A stretch of 64,000 bases of DNA from Lachnospiraceae bacterium (GTDB lineage: Bacteria > Bacillota > Clostridia > Lachnospirales > Lachnospiraceae): NCBI GenBank assembly GCA_902363445.1, contig CABJAB010000002.1, positions 124,001-188,000 of the forward strand, given 5' to 3'. A program made the position numbers and the translations under genes. The notes under the pieces are model-generated. The model did no database searches, was not told where the DNA came from, and saw nothing but the letters and a program-made list of their open reading frames with translations. This document shows, piece after piece, positions 1 to 7,894 of this stretch (the first letter of the stretch is position 1; each line of letters begins with the position of its first letter).

Positions 1-949
1 AAATACAGGAGATACGCTCTCCACAAAGGCGGTTCCGGTGGTATTTGACAGACCCGCCATCTCCAAGCCTTATACATATATGAGCTACAAGGCGAAGAAC
101 AAAGGAGATGAGGATAAGATAGCAGGCGCTCTCGGCAAGCTGATGGAAGAGGATCTGACGCTTAAATCGGTCGTTGATAAAGAAAACAGGCAGAGCCTCC
201 TTTATGGGATCGGCGATCAGCAGCTGGAAGTAGTGGTCAGCAAGCTGTTCAACCGCTATAAAGTGGAGGTGGAGCTGTCCAAGCCGAAGATTGCTTTCCG
301 CGAGACCATCAAAGGAAAAGTCAAGGTGCAGGGAAAACATAAAAAGCAGTCTGGCGGACATGGGCAGTACGGAGATGTCGTCATTGAGTTCGAACCCTCC
401 GGCGATCTGGAAAAGCCGTATGTATTTGAGGAAAAGATCGTAGGCGGCGTCGTTCCGAGAAACTATTTCCCCGCGGTGGAAAAGGGTATCCAGGAATCTG
501 TCCTGAAAGGACCGCTGGCCGGATATCCGGTTGTGGGATTGAAAGCGACTCTGGTATTCGGTTCTTATCACGCGGTGGATTCTTCCGAGATGGCGTTTAA
601 GATGGCGACTATTCTGGCTGTGAAAAAGGCGTTCTCTGAGCCGGATGCGAAGCCGGTCCTTCTGGAACCCATCGCTTCCCTGAAGGTCAGCGTGCCGGAT
701 CGGTTCACCGGTGATATCATGGGCGATCTGAACAAGAGAAGGGGACGTGTGCTGGGGATGAATCCCGACCATACGGGAAACCAGGTCATCGAAGCGGATA
801 TTCCCATGTCAGAGCTGATTGGATACTCCACGGATCTTCGTTCCATGACAGGCGGAATCGGTGATTTTGAATATGAGTTCACCCGTTACGAGCAGGCTCC
901 CAGCGATGTTCAGGCAAAGGAGATCGCGGCGAGGGCGGCTGAAGAATAA
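1..949 (+). CDS. Elongation factor G-like GTPase, C-terminal part (cut by window edge)
   Basis: The reading frame is open from base 2, so the gene begins before the window; about 315 codons are present. The G domain is missing. What remains matches the end of domain II and domains III, IV and V of the EF-G family: the TGDTL stretch at the very start, GIGDQQLEV typical of domain III, HGQYGDV of the domain IV loop, and a C-terminal GGIGDFEYEF. The long NKGDEDKI-type domain III and the domain IV loop resemble the EF-G paralogue group (EF-G-like or EF-G2) more than the main translocase. By family knowledge it acts on the ribosome with GTP; the exact role of the paralogue is not known from sequence. 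A strong terminator follows directly. Confidence 0.88.
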   Translation, partial: NTGDTLSTKAVPVVFDRPAISKPYTYMSYKAKNKGDEDKIAGALGKLMEEDLTLKSVVDKENRQSLLYGIGDQQLEVVVSKLFNRYKVEVELSKPKIAFRETIKGKVKVQGKHKKQSGGHGQYGDVVIEFEPSGDLEKPYVFEEKIVGGVVPRNYFPAVEKGIQESVLKGPLAGYPVVGLKATLVFGSYHAVDSSEMAFKMATILAVKKAFSEPDAKPVLLEPIASLKVSVPDRFTGDIMGDLNKRRGRVLGMNPDHTGNQVIEADIPMSELIGYSTDLRSMTGGIGDFEYEFTRYEQAPSDVQAKEIAARAAEE

Positions 950-958
950 GGAAATGAA

Positions 959-998
959 AAAAGAAAGAATCCCGCAGGCGGGACTCTTTCTTTTTTTA
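959..998. terminator. Bidirectional rho-independent terminator
   Basis: A hairpin of AAAGAAAGA(A)TCCCG and its complement CGGGACTCTTTCTTT around the short loop CAGG, with an A-run on one side and a T-run on the other. It serves the EF-G-like gene on the plus strand and the convergent zinc-ribbon gene on the minus strand, whose stop codon overlaps its edge. Confidence 0.8.
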
Positions 999-1193
999 CT
1001 CTTCTTTTTTCTTTTCTACCACAGGAGAATCTGGTTCTTCTGCTGGAACCACATAGCCGCACTCACAGGCGGTTTCTTCGGTGACCTTTCCCCTGATCGT
1101 AAAAACCTCAATGGTCTTTCCGCATTTGGGGCAAATACGTTCTTCCGGCACCGGCGTGCGGAATTTTGCTTCACATCCATCTATTGCAGCCAT
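996..1193 (-). CDS. Small zinc-ribbon protein of unknown function
   Basis: A 65-residue protein with two cysteine pairs, CPKC near residue 21 and CEC near residue 43, spaced as in a small zinc ribbon, and a charged lysine/glutamate tail. The ATG at 1193 is preceded by a near-perfect ribosome binding site (AAGGAGG, minus strand, about 1201-1208), which argues for a real gene despite its size. It is convergent with the EF-G-like gene and shares the terminator between them. The zinc ribbon is inferred from cysteine spacing alone; the specific function cannot be told. Confidence 0.72.
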   Translation of the reverse strand: MAAIDGCEAKFRTPVPEERICPKCGKTIEVFTIRGKVTEETACECGYVVPAEEPDSPVVEKKKEE

Positions 1194-1278
1194 CTCTATA
1201 CCTCCTTTTTTCTTTTATTATAGACTCCATTGTCAAAAAGAACAAGCAGGATTCTTTGTTTTCTTTCGTCATAAGTGC

Positions 1279-1306
1279 TTGACGAACTCACTCCAGATGA
1301 TAGAAT
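1279..1306 (+). promoter_or_regulatory. Sigma-A-type promoter for the spermidine-synthase-like gene
   Basis: TTGACG (1279-1284) and TAGAAT (1301-1306) separated by 16 bp, ending about 39 bases before the chosen start at 1345. Confidence 0.6.
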
Positions 1307-1344
1307 ACTAGTATTATGAAATGGAAAGATGTGGGAGAAGACGG

Positions 1345-2946
1345 ATGGGAACAAAAAAGATATTGAAGAACAAGTACTATCTTTATATGACAGAATTTTT
1401 TGCCGGCATGTCGGTGATGGCGGTGGAGCTGGGGGCCAGCCGGCTTCTGGCGCCGTATTTCAGCTCTTCTCAGATTGTCTGGACGATCATCATCGGGACG
1501 ATCATGATCGCCATGGCGCTTGGGAACATCTGGGGCGGAAAAAGCGCAGATAAGAATCCGGATCCGGACAAGCTGTATATGCGTCTGATCATTGCGGCAG
1601 TCTGGATAGCTGCCATTCCTCTGGCGGGCAAATACATCATTCTTGGCATTTCGGCGCTCCTGGTATTTGCTGTGAACAGTAATCTGCTGATATGGGCGGC
1701 ATTCCTGGCCTGTATGGTCATCTTTGTATTTCCGCTCTTTCTGCTGGGGACGGTGACGCCTTCTCTGGTGAAATATACGGTGGACAGCCTGGACGACAGC
1801 GGAAAGACGGTGGGTACCCTCGGCGCGTTTAATACGATCGGCAGCATCATCGGTACCTTCGTTCCTACTTTTGTCACCATACCGGCGGTAGGCACGTCCA
1901 TTACATTCTTGATATTTTCCGGGATTTTGCTGGTACTCGGCCTGGTTTATTTCATCAGTGCGAAAGCGAAGCCGGTGAAATGCGGGGTGAGTGTTTTTCT
2001 GTTTCTGCTCTGCAGCGTTTTTGGTTCTGCGGGGAAATTTGCGTTTTGGGAAAGCGGCCTTTTATATGAAGGGGAATCCATCTATAATTATCTCCAGGTA
2101 AAAGAGGATGAGGAAAGCGTGATTCTTTCCACGAACGTCCTTTTTGGCGTCCAGTCGATCATGAAGAAGGACGACAGCCTGACAGGTATGTATTATGATT
2201 ATGCGCTGGCAGCTCCGGTCATGGCGGGAATACTGGAAAAAGAGGACCCTTCCATCCTGGTCCTGGGCATGGGGACAGGCACTTATGCCAGGCAGTGCCA
2301 GAGATATTTTGACGGGGTATCCGTGGAAGGCGTGGAAATCGACCAGAAAATAACAGATCTGGCGGGGGAGTATTTTAAGCTGCCGGAGGCCGTGAAGGTG
2401 ACCACCTATGACGGCAGGGCGTATCTGAATGCCGTCGATGAGAAATACGATGTGATCATGGTGGACGCGTATCAGGATATCACGATTCCCTTCCAGATGT
2501 CGTCTAAAGAATTTTTCACGATGGTCCGGGATCATCTGACTGATGACGGGATCATGGTGGTAAATATGAATATGCACGCGGAAAAAGAAGGGAATATCAA
2601 CCAATATCTTTCTGATACCATCGCATCGGTCTTTGGCGCCGTCTATACAGTGGATGTGGAAAACTCCACCAACCGGGTGCTGTTTGCGTCGGAAAGCCCT
2701 GAGAACATGGATGCTTTTGGAGCGCGGGTAAGGAAGATAGAGGAGCGGGATCTGAAAACGCTTATGGAAAAGGTGGAGGGCGGCATGGAGCCGTATGAAA
2801 AAGGCGGATATCTGCTCACGGATGACCAGGCGCCGGTGGAGCTTTTGGGAATGGAAGTGATTGATGAGCTGATACAAGATGAAGTCGGCTATTATAAACA
2901 GGTTTTTAAAGAAGAGGGGATTCAGGGAGTTCTGGAAAGCTTCTGA
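1345..2946 (+). CDS. Membrane-fused spermidine synthase-like protein
   Basis: About 533 residues. The first 220 residues are strongly hydrophobic with roughly seven membrane segments; the rest is soluble and carries an S-adenosylmethionine-type fold with VLGMGTGTYARQ as the glycine-rich loop, an acidic strand end (VEGVEID) and DAYQDITIPFQ, which corresponds to the DAY/D-x(5)-P region of spermidine synthases. This arrangement is the known fused MFS/spermidine synthase family, whose substrate is mostly unproven. I chose ATG 1345 because GGAGAAG lies five bases upstream; an ATG at 1321 is in frame but has no good ribosome binding site. Monocistronic, with its own promoter. Confidence 0.8.
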   Translation: MGTKKILKNKYYLYMTEFFAGMSVMAVELGASRLLAPYFSSSQIVWTIIIGTIMIAMALGNIWGGKSADKNPDPDKLYMRLIIAAVWIAAIPLAGKYIILGISALLVFAVNSNLLIWAAFLACMVIFVFPLFLLGTVTPSLVKYTVDSLDDSGKTVGTLGAFNTIGSIIGTFVPTFVTIPAVGTSITFLIFSGILLVLGLVYFISAKAKPVKCGVSVFLFLLCSVFGSAGKFAFWESGLLYEGESIYNYLQVKEDEESVILSTNVLFGVQSIMKKDDSLTGMYYDYALAAPVMAGILEKEDPSILVLGMGTGTYARQCQRYFDGVSVEGVEIDQKITDLAGEYFKLPEAVKVTTYDGRAYLNAVDEKYDVIMVDAYQDITIPFQMSSKEFFTMVRDHLTDDGIMVVNMNMHAEKEGNINQYLSDTIASVFGAVYTVDVENSTNRVLFASESPENMDAFGARVRKIEERDLKTLMEKVEGGMEPYEKGGYLLTDDQAPVELLGMEVIDELIQDEVGYYKQVFKEEGIQGVLESF

Positions 2947-2971
2947 AAAATCAGAGACAGGACAGTTCTTC

Positions 2972-3002
2972 TTGACTTTGAGTGGACTCCAAGTGTTAAA
3001 CT
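2972..3002 (+). promoter_or_regulatory. MerR-type promoter/operator of the aldo/keto reductase gene
   Basis: TTGACT (2972-2977) and TAAACT (2997-3002) are separated by 19 bp rather than 17. The spacer holds a 20-bp dyad, ACTTTGAGTGGACTCCAAGT (2975-2994). Over-long spacers centred on such a dyad are the hallmark of promoters activated by MerR-family proteins that untwist DNA. No merR-like gene is present in this window, so the regulator would be encoded elsewhere. Confidence 0.68.
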
Positions 3003-3025
3003 GTAAAAAAAGAGGAGGGTATCAT

Positions 3026-4180
3026 ATGGAATATAGGGTTTTAGGGAGAACGGGAATCAAGGTGAGCGCGGTTGGACTGGGCGGAGAGGGCTTTGAAGGA
3101 AAAAGCTATGAAGAATGCCGGGAGATTGTGGACTGTGCTATGGAACAGGGCATAAATTTTATTGATATCTATAATTCCAATCCGGATGTCAGGAGCAACG
3201 TAGGAAAAGCGCTGAGCCGGTATAAGAGGGAGAGCTTTGTGGTGGAAGGACATCTGTGCTCCATGTGGGAGAACGGACAGTACCGCCGCACCAGGAAGCT
3301 GGAGGAGGTGGTGTCCGCTTACGAAGATTTCCTCGAGAGGATGCGGCTGGATTATGTGGATATCGGAATGCTTCATTACATAGACGATGATCGGGATTTT
3401 GACCGGGTCTTTGGAGGAGAGGTCCTGGAGTACGCGAGGGAACTCAAGAGAAAAGGAATAATCCGCGTTCTGGGGATGTCCACCCACAATCCGGATATGG
3501 CACTGCGGGCTGTAAGTACGGGCCTTATCGATGTGATTTTGTTCAGCATCAATGCTGCCTACGATATGCTGCCTGCCAGCGAAGAAATAGATTTTTTGTT
3601 CGAGGAAAGTACATATAAAGACAGGGTTTATCAGGGAATCGACCCGAAGAGGGCTAAGCTGTACCAGACTTGTCAGAATGAGGGGGTGGCGCTTACCGTC
3701 ATGAAGGGATATGCCGCCGGAGTATTGCTGAGTGAAGAGGAATGTCCGTTTGGAAAGGCTTTGACTCCGGTCCAGTGCCTGCATTACTGTCTGACCAGAC
3801 CGGCTGTGGCTTCTGTTATGGTCGGGGCGTTTGACAGAGAGCAGGTCCTTGCGGCGGCCGCGTATGGCGAGGCCAGTCAGGCAGAAAAGGACTACAGCGA
3901 GATACTTTCCGGAGCGCCGAGGAGCTCTTTCCATGGGCACTGTATGTACTGCGGCCATTGTGCGCCCTGTACCGTAAAGATCGACATAGCATCCGTGAAT
4001 AAATATCTGGACCTGTCTCTGATACAGGAAAAGGTGCCGGATACCCTCATGGACCATTATGGCCTTTTGGAGCATCACGCGGGAGAATGTGTGGAGTGCG
4101 GGAAGTGTATGAAAAATTGTCCTTTTGGGGTGGACATCATCGGAAAGATGAAACAGGCCGCCGGCTTATTCGGGAAATGA
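3026..4180 (+). CDS. Aldo/keto reductase with C-terminal 4Fe-4S ferredoxin domain
   Basis: 384 residues from ATG 3026, which follows the ribosome binding site GAGGAGGG; an in-frame longer start overlaps the previous gene and the promoter and is rejected. The first 280 residues are an aldo/keto reductase TIM barrel (YRVLGRTGIKVSAVGLG at the start). The C-terminus has cysteine clusters CMYCGHCAPC (about residues 310-319) and CVECGKCMKNC (about 354-364), arranged as a ferredoxin-type iron-sulfur domain. Such proteins are common in anaerobes and probably shuttle electrons between an iron-sulfur cluster and NAD(P)H-linked carbonyl reduction; the substrate is unknown. The upstream MerR-type promoter suggests induction by aldehyde, thiol or metal stress. 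Confidence 0.88.
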   Translation: MEYRVLGRTGIKVSAVGLGGEGFEGKSYEECREIVDCAMEQGINFIDIYNSNPDVRSNVGKALSRYKRESFVVEGHLCSMWENGQYRRTRKLEEVVSAYEDFLERMRLDYVDIGMLHYIDDDRDFDRVFGGEVLEYARELKRKGIIRVLGMSTHNPDMALRAVSTGLIDVILFSINAAYDMLPASEEIDFLFEESTYKDRVYQGIDPKRAKLYQTCQNEGVALTVMKGYAAGVLLSEEECPFGKALTPVQCLHYCLTRPAVASVMVGAFDREQVLAAAAYGEASQAEKDYSEILSGAPRSSFHGHCMYCGHCAPCTVKIDIASVNKYLDLSLIQEKVPDTLMDHYGLLEHHAGECVECGKCMKNCPFGVDIIGKMKQAAGLFGK

Positions 4181-4197
4181 TTTGGTGAATATATAAA

Positions 4198-4244
4198 ATA
4201 ACGGGATGGAATTCTTATTGTGAAAGAATTCCATCCCGTTTCTA
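4198..4244. terminator. Bidirectional terminator between aldo/keto reductase and trpB2
   Basis: AACGGGATGGAATTCTT and AAGAATTCCATCCCGTT form a perfect 17-bp stem around the loop ATTGTGA, flanked by A- and T-rich tails. It sits between two convergent genes. Confidence 0.88.
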
Positions 4245-5627
4245 TTACTGGATTCCGGGAATCTTGGGGAGTTCCCCGAATGCTTTTTCCAGTTCTTCGT
4301 CGGTAGGTATCGTATCGGTCATGGTGCCGTTCAGGAAAGAGCTGTAGGCGTTCATATCAAAATAGCCAGTTCCGGTCAATCCGAAAAGGATGGTCTTGGC
4401 TTCTCCAGTTTCTTTGCATTTCAATGCCTCATCGATGGCGGCGCGGATAGCATGGGAAGATTCCGGAGCCGGCAGGATAGTCTCCTGTTTTGCAAAAAGA
4501 GTGGCAGCTTCGAATACCTTAGTCTGCTCCACGGAAACGGCTTCCATGTGACCGTCATGGTACAGCTTAGAAAGGATCGGAGACATCCCATGATATCTCA
4601 AGCCGCCCGCATGATTGGCGGAGGGAATAAATCCGCAGCCGAGGGTATACATTCTGGCCAGCGGCGTCACACGGCCGGTGTCGCAGAAATCGTAGGCGTA
4701 ACGGCCTCTTGTGAGAGAAGGGCAGGACGCGGGTTCTACCGCTATGATTCTGGGGCTCGCCTTTCCTGTCAGCTTATCCTGCATGAAAGGGGCGATCAGG
4801 CCGCCTAAATTGGACCCGCCTCCCGCGCATCCGATGACGATATCCGGATATTCATCCAGCATCTCCATGGCTGTTTTGGATTCCAGGCCGATGATGGACT
4901 GATGCAGCAAAACCTGATTCAGGACAGAGCCGAGCACATAACGGCAGCCTTCTGTGGTGACCGCTTTTTCCACGGCCTCTGAAATGGCACAGCCTAGGCT
5001 TCCTGTGGTGTTGGGGTCCTTTTCCAGAATCGCGCGGCCGGCGTTGGTCGTGTTACTGGGGCTGGCGACGATATGGCCGTCAAAGGTTTCGATGATCGCT
5101 TTTCGGAAAGGCTTTTGCTCATAAGAACATTTTACCATATATACCGTCAGAGGCAGATTGTAATAGGAGCAGGCTTCCGCCAAGGCAGTGCCCCACTGGC
5201 CGGCTCCGGTTTCTGTCGTCAGGCTGGTAAGTCCCTGTTCCTTAGCGTAATATGCCTGCGCGATGGCGGAGTTGAGCTTATGGCTGCCTGACGTATTGTT
5301 CCCCTCGAATTTGTAATAGATCTTGGCGGGGGTCCCAAGCGCTTTTTCCAGATTAAAAGCCCGGATCAGCGGAGAGGGACGGTACATTTTATAGAAATCC
5401 TGGATTTCCTCCGGGATATCGATGTAACGGGTCGTACAGTCCATTTCCTGGTGCGCCAGCTGCTTGCAGAAGATGGGATACAGTTCCTCTTCAGAAACAG
5501 GCTGGAAGGTCGCCGGATTTAACATCGGGTCGGGAAGCTCCTTCATATCGGCACGGAGATTATACCATTGTTTCGGCATCTGTTCCTCGGTCAAATAAAG
5601 TCTGTGCGGAATTTTTTTCATTTTCAT
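4245..5627 (-). CDS. trpB: TrpB2-type tryptophan synthase beta chain
   Basis: 460 residues. The PLP-lysine motif is in GSHKLNSA (about residues 113-120), followed by ETGAGQWG and the glycine-rich CAGGGSNLGG loop that binds the phosphate of PLP. The length and the N-terminal extension (about 70 residues before the first conserved block) fit the TrpB2 group rather than the shorter TrpB1. By family knowledge it makes tryptophan from indole and serine. No trpA or other trp gene is adjacent, so it may salvage indole or work without an alpha subunit. A T-box leader with a candidate TGG specifier lies upstream, giving strong support for tryptophan-dependent control. Start ATG 5627 follows AGGAGG. 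Confidence 0.92.
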   Translation of the reverse strand: MKMKKIPHRLYLTEEQMPKQWYNLRADMKELPDPMLNPATFQPVSEEELYPIFCKQLAHQEMDCTTRYIDIPEEIQDFYKMYRPSPLIRAFNLEKALGTPAKIYYKFEGNNTSGSHKLNSAIAQAYYAKEQGLTSLTTETGAGQWGTALAEACSYYNLPLTVYMVKCSYEQKPFRKAIIETFDGHIVASPSNTTNAGRAILEKDPNTTGSLGCAISEAVEKAVTTEGCRYVLGSVLNQVLLHQSIIGLESKTAMEMLDEYPDIVIGCAGGGSNLGGLIAPFMQDKLTGKASPRIIAVEPASCPSLTRGRYAYDFCDTGRVTPLARMYTLGCGFIPSANHAGGLRYHGMSPILSKLYHDGHMEAVSVEQTKVFEAATLFAKQETILPAPESSHAIRAAIDEALKCKETGEAKTILFGLTGTGYFDMNAYSSFLNGTMTDTIPTDEELEKAFGELPKIPGIQ

Positions 5628-5711
5628 ATCCTCCTTTTTTGATACATATAATCGGCTGCGGCAGTGTAATCCCCGCGGAGCATGGTCATTTTATGGAACA
5701 AACATTCCCAT

Positions 5712-5995
5712 AAAATAAAAAAGCTTCTGTCTCAGTTTTCACTGGGACAGAAGCCATAAAGTCTTCTGCGGTACCACCCGGATTGATGATCATTCATCCA
5801 CTCATTCCATATGCTGCCACACATGCTTCCTTGATAACGGGTGAAGTTCCCGTCAGGTATTACTAGGCCTGCGCCGTTCTCCCTGCCCTCGTGAGCCCAT
5901 TCAACATCCGGTTCCCTGCTTCCTTCCACCTGCCAGAAGCTCTCTGTGAGGGATACGAGATACCTACTCTTCTCATTCACTGGTTTTACTATCAT
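5712..5995 (-). promoter_or_regulatory. T-box riboswitch leader, predicted tRNA-Trp specific
   Basis: On the minus strand the conserved T-box GGGTGGTACCGC lies at 5779-5768, followed by a strong terminator (stem GGCTTCTGTCCCAGT with ACTGAGACAGAAGC, then a T-run, 5754-5712). Further upstream an AGTA motif and a long stem I region are visible. A TGG triplet at 5899-5897 lies where a specifier codon could sit. The T-box and terminator are direct observations; the tryptophan specificity rests on the TGG candidate plus the downstream gene. Uncharged tRNA would favour the antiterminator and allow trpB2 transcription. Confidence 0.88.
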
Positions 5996-6057
5996 TAACA
6001 ATATACTCCAAAAGAGTGGAATGTGTCAACTGTTTTTTGTGTAAATGTGATATCCTG

Positions 6058-6966
6058 TCAAATACGGGAAAGGGACAGGGCAGCCTGTTTCCGGTACTGG
6101 GAAGGCGTCACTCCGGTCATCCGCCGGAAGGTCTCGGTGAAGTAGCTGCTGCTCTGAAAGCCAGTCTGCCCTGCTATCTCGGTTATGGACAAGCTTCCTT
6201 CCGCCAGCAGGGGAAGGCTTTTATTGATGCGGCAGGTAATGACATATTCCATCGGGCTTTGGTGGAGGATACGCTTAAAGAGCCGGCAGCATTCGCTTTG
6301 GCTCAGAGAGCAGGAGCAGGCGATGTCGTCCAGCGTAACGGTGGAATGACAGGAATTCTGCACAAAGGTTATGGCCTGCTTCATGCGGGCGATATCCTTG
6401 GCCGACTGGGGAGTCTGCAGCGCAGGCTCCATGGTGTTTTCGTAAAGAAGCTGCCAGATTCGGGCCAGCCGTTCCAGAATCTTAAGCTCCAGACAGGAGG
6501 CCTTTTCCTGCTCCAGGTTTCCAATCTCTTCAAGAGCAGTGAGAAATTCTTTTTGCCAGCCGGTGTTTTTAGAGAGCAGGACGGAGGATAAGCTCGCGCT
6601 GGAAAGGACAGGAGTGATCTGGTTTTCATAGATGCAGCTTCCCGGCTGCCCGAGCAGGGAGGGGTCAAATCGGATGGCTTCATAGATACAGTCCTGGTCC
6701 CCGTCGGGCAGATAGCCGTGCAGCACATTGGTATTGATGAAAATGCCGGTTCCTTCTTCCAGCCGGAAAGAAGCGCCGTTTATCTGACAGATGACAGAAC
6801 CCTGCAGCACGGCTGCCATTTCCAGCTCCGGATGCCAGTGGTGGAGAACGGTCCGCTTGATGAAATCCGACAGCAGCTCATGTTCCACACAGACAGGAAA
6901 GCTGCCGCTTAAGGTGCGGTTGAGCTCTCTTTGATTCTTGTCAATAAAAATAATCCTTTTGTTCAT
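6058..6966 (-). CDS. AraC-family transcriptional regulator
   Basis: 302 residues. The N-terminal part is a cupin-like sensing domain (HHWHPELEMAAVLQG, about residues 42-56). The C-terminal 100 residues hold two helix-turn-helix motifs, including LDDIACSCSLSQSECCRLFKR and the family signature SITEIAGQTGFQSSSYFTE followed by MTGVTPSQYRK. It is divergent from a YczE-like membrane protein gene at 7127, with a 160-bp shared control region that contains a pair of direct repeats (7026-7070); it most likely controls that gene. The inducer is unknown. Confidence 0.9.
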   Translation of the reverse strand: MNKRIIFIDKNQRELNRTLSGSFPVCVEHELLSDFIKRTVLHHWHPELEMAAVLQGSVICQINGASFRLEEGTGIFINTNVLHGYLPDGDQDCIYEAIRFDPSLLGQPGSCIYENQITPVLSSASLSSVLLSKNTGWQKEFLTALEEIGNLEQEKASCLELKILERLARIWQLLYENTMEPALQTPQSAKDIARMKQAITFVQNSCHSTVTLDDIACSCSLSQSECCRLFKRILHQSPMEYVITCRINKSLPLLAEGSLSITEIAGQTGFQSSSYFTETFRRMTGVTPSQYRKQAALSLSRI

Positions 6967-7025
6967 TTATCACCTCGCTCCTTTCTCAAGCGCAGCCCCG
7001 ATGTGCAAGGCAGGATTGTTATAAT

Positions 7026-7071
7026 AAATGCGATTATAGTTATAGAGGAAGCTTTATAACGCAATTATAAT
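7026..7071 (+). promoter_or_regulatory. Candidate AraC-type direct-repeat operator and -10 box
   Basis: Two similar sites, AATGCGATTATAGT (7027-7040) and AACGCAATTATAAT (7058-7071), lie 31 bp apart, about three helical turns, as AraC proteins often bind. The second overlaps a TATAAT box (7066-7071) with no good -35 box in front, which fits a regulated promoter for the gene at 7127. It is inferred from repeat spacing only. Confidence 0.45.
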
Positions 7072-7126
7072 GAAACTGTAGAAAAAATCAAGGATTCTTT
7101 TGAAACCTGTATGCGGGAGGGATTTT

Positions 7127-7780
7127 ATGAACAAGGGACGAAGACTTGCCATGACATTGGCGGGCGTAGCCTTAAGCGGTATTGGATGCGGTTTTATTAA
7201 GACGGCTATGTTTGGAACAGACCCTTATACCGGCTTTATCACGGGACTTAGTCAACTGTCAGGGGCAGGTTATGGGAATATCTATGCCATTGTGAATTTC
7301 GCTGTATTTATTGCCGTCTGGTTCCTAGACCAGCATTATATTGGCATAGCGACACTGATCAACATGGTGGGAGCCGGCTATGTGGTGCAGTTTACTTCTG
7401 GATTGCTCTCTGAGGGGATGGAGCGCGCGGTCTACGGCCTGGCGCTGTCAGGGGTTGGAACGGGACTTCTGCAGGCCGTCTTTTTCCTGGCGGGGCTTTT
7501 TATCCTGAGCATAGGGACAGCGCTTTATTTTACTGCGGATCTGGGAGTGTCCACTTATGATGCGGCTGCTCTTATCCTTAGGGACCGAAGCAAAGTTTCC
7601 TTAAAGGCCTGCCGGATGGGTACTGACCTTTTTTGTGTCGTTCTCGCGCTGGTCCTGGGGGCGTCCATTGGCGTGGGAACTGTGGTAACGGCTTTCTGCC
7701 TGGGGCCGTTCATCGAGTTTTTTAATGGGCATGTGGCGATTCCGCTTCTGCGCGGAAAACGTCCTGTTTCTGCCGGCTAG
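7127..7780 (+). CDS. YczE/YitT-like integral membrane protein
   Basis: 217 residues with about five or six hydrophobic segments and conserved small-residue stretches such as GIGCGFIKTAMFGTDPYTGF and SIGTALYFTADLGVSTYDA, which resemble the YczE/YyaS membrane family. Start ATG 7127 follows GGGAGG at 7115-7120; a TTG at 7100 is in frame but lacks a ribosome binding site. The function of this family is not established; roles in export or membrane physiology have been proposed. It is divergent from the AraC regulator. Confidence 0.72.
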   Translation: MNKGRRLAMTLAGVALSGIGCGFIKTAMFGTDPYTGFITGLSQLSGAGYGNIYAIVNFAVFIAVWFLDQHYIGIATLINMVGAGYVVQFTSGLLSEGMERAVYGLALSGVGTGLLQAVFFLAGLFILSIGTALYFTADLGVSTYDAAALILRDRSKVSLKACRMGTDLFCVVLALVLGASIGVGTVVTAFCLGPFIEFFNGHVAIPLLRGKRPVSAG

Positions 7781-7804
7781 CCGCAAGGGAAACACCTCGT
7801 AATC

Positions 7805-7833
7805 TTGCAAAACATGATTGGATGTGCTAAGAT
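7805..7833 (+). promoter_or_regulatory. Promoter for the yggS-like gene
   Basis: TTGCAA (7805-7810) and TAAGAT (7828-7833) with a 17-bp spacer, 62 bases before the start codon at 7895. Confidence 0.5.
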
Positions 7834-7894
7834 AAGGACAGCCTGAATGTGCGGGAATCACGCACAGGCAGATAGGAAATCGAGGTGGAATACA

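Noticed and set aside
2062..2877. 271-codon minus-strand frame over the spermidine-synthase-like gene
   Set aside because: Antisense shadow, histidine- and isoleucine-rich composition typical of reversed codons.
3041..4078. 345-codon minus-strand frame over the aldo/keto reductase gene
   Set aside because: Antisense shadow of a clear enzyme; no start signals.
5732..6001. 89-codon minus-strand frame upstream of trpB2
   Set aside because: It is the T-box leader: the frame covers the T-box sequence and terminator and has no ribosome binding site.
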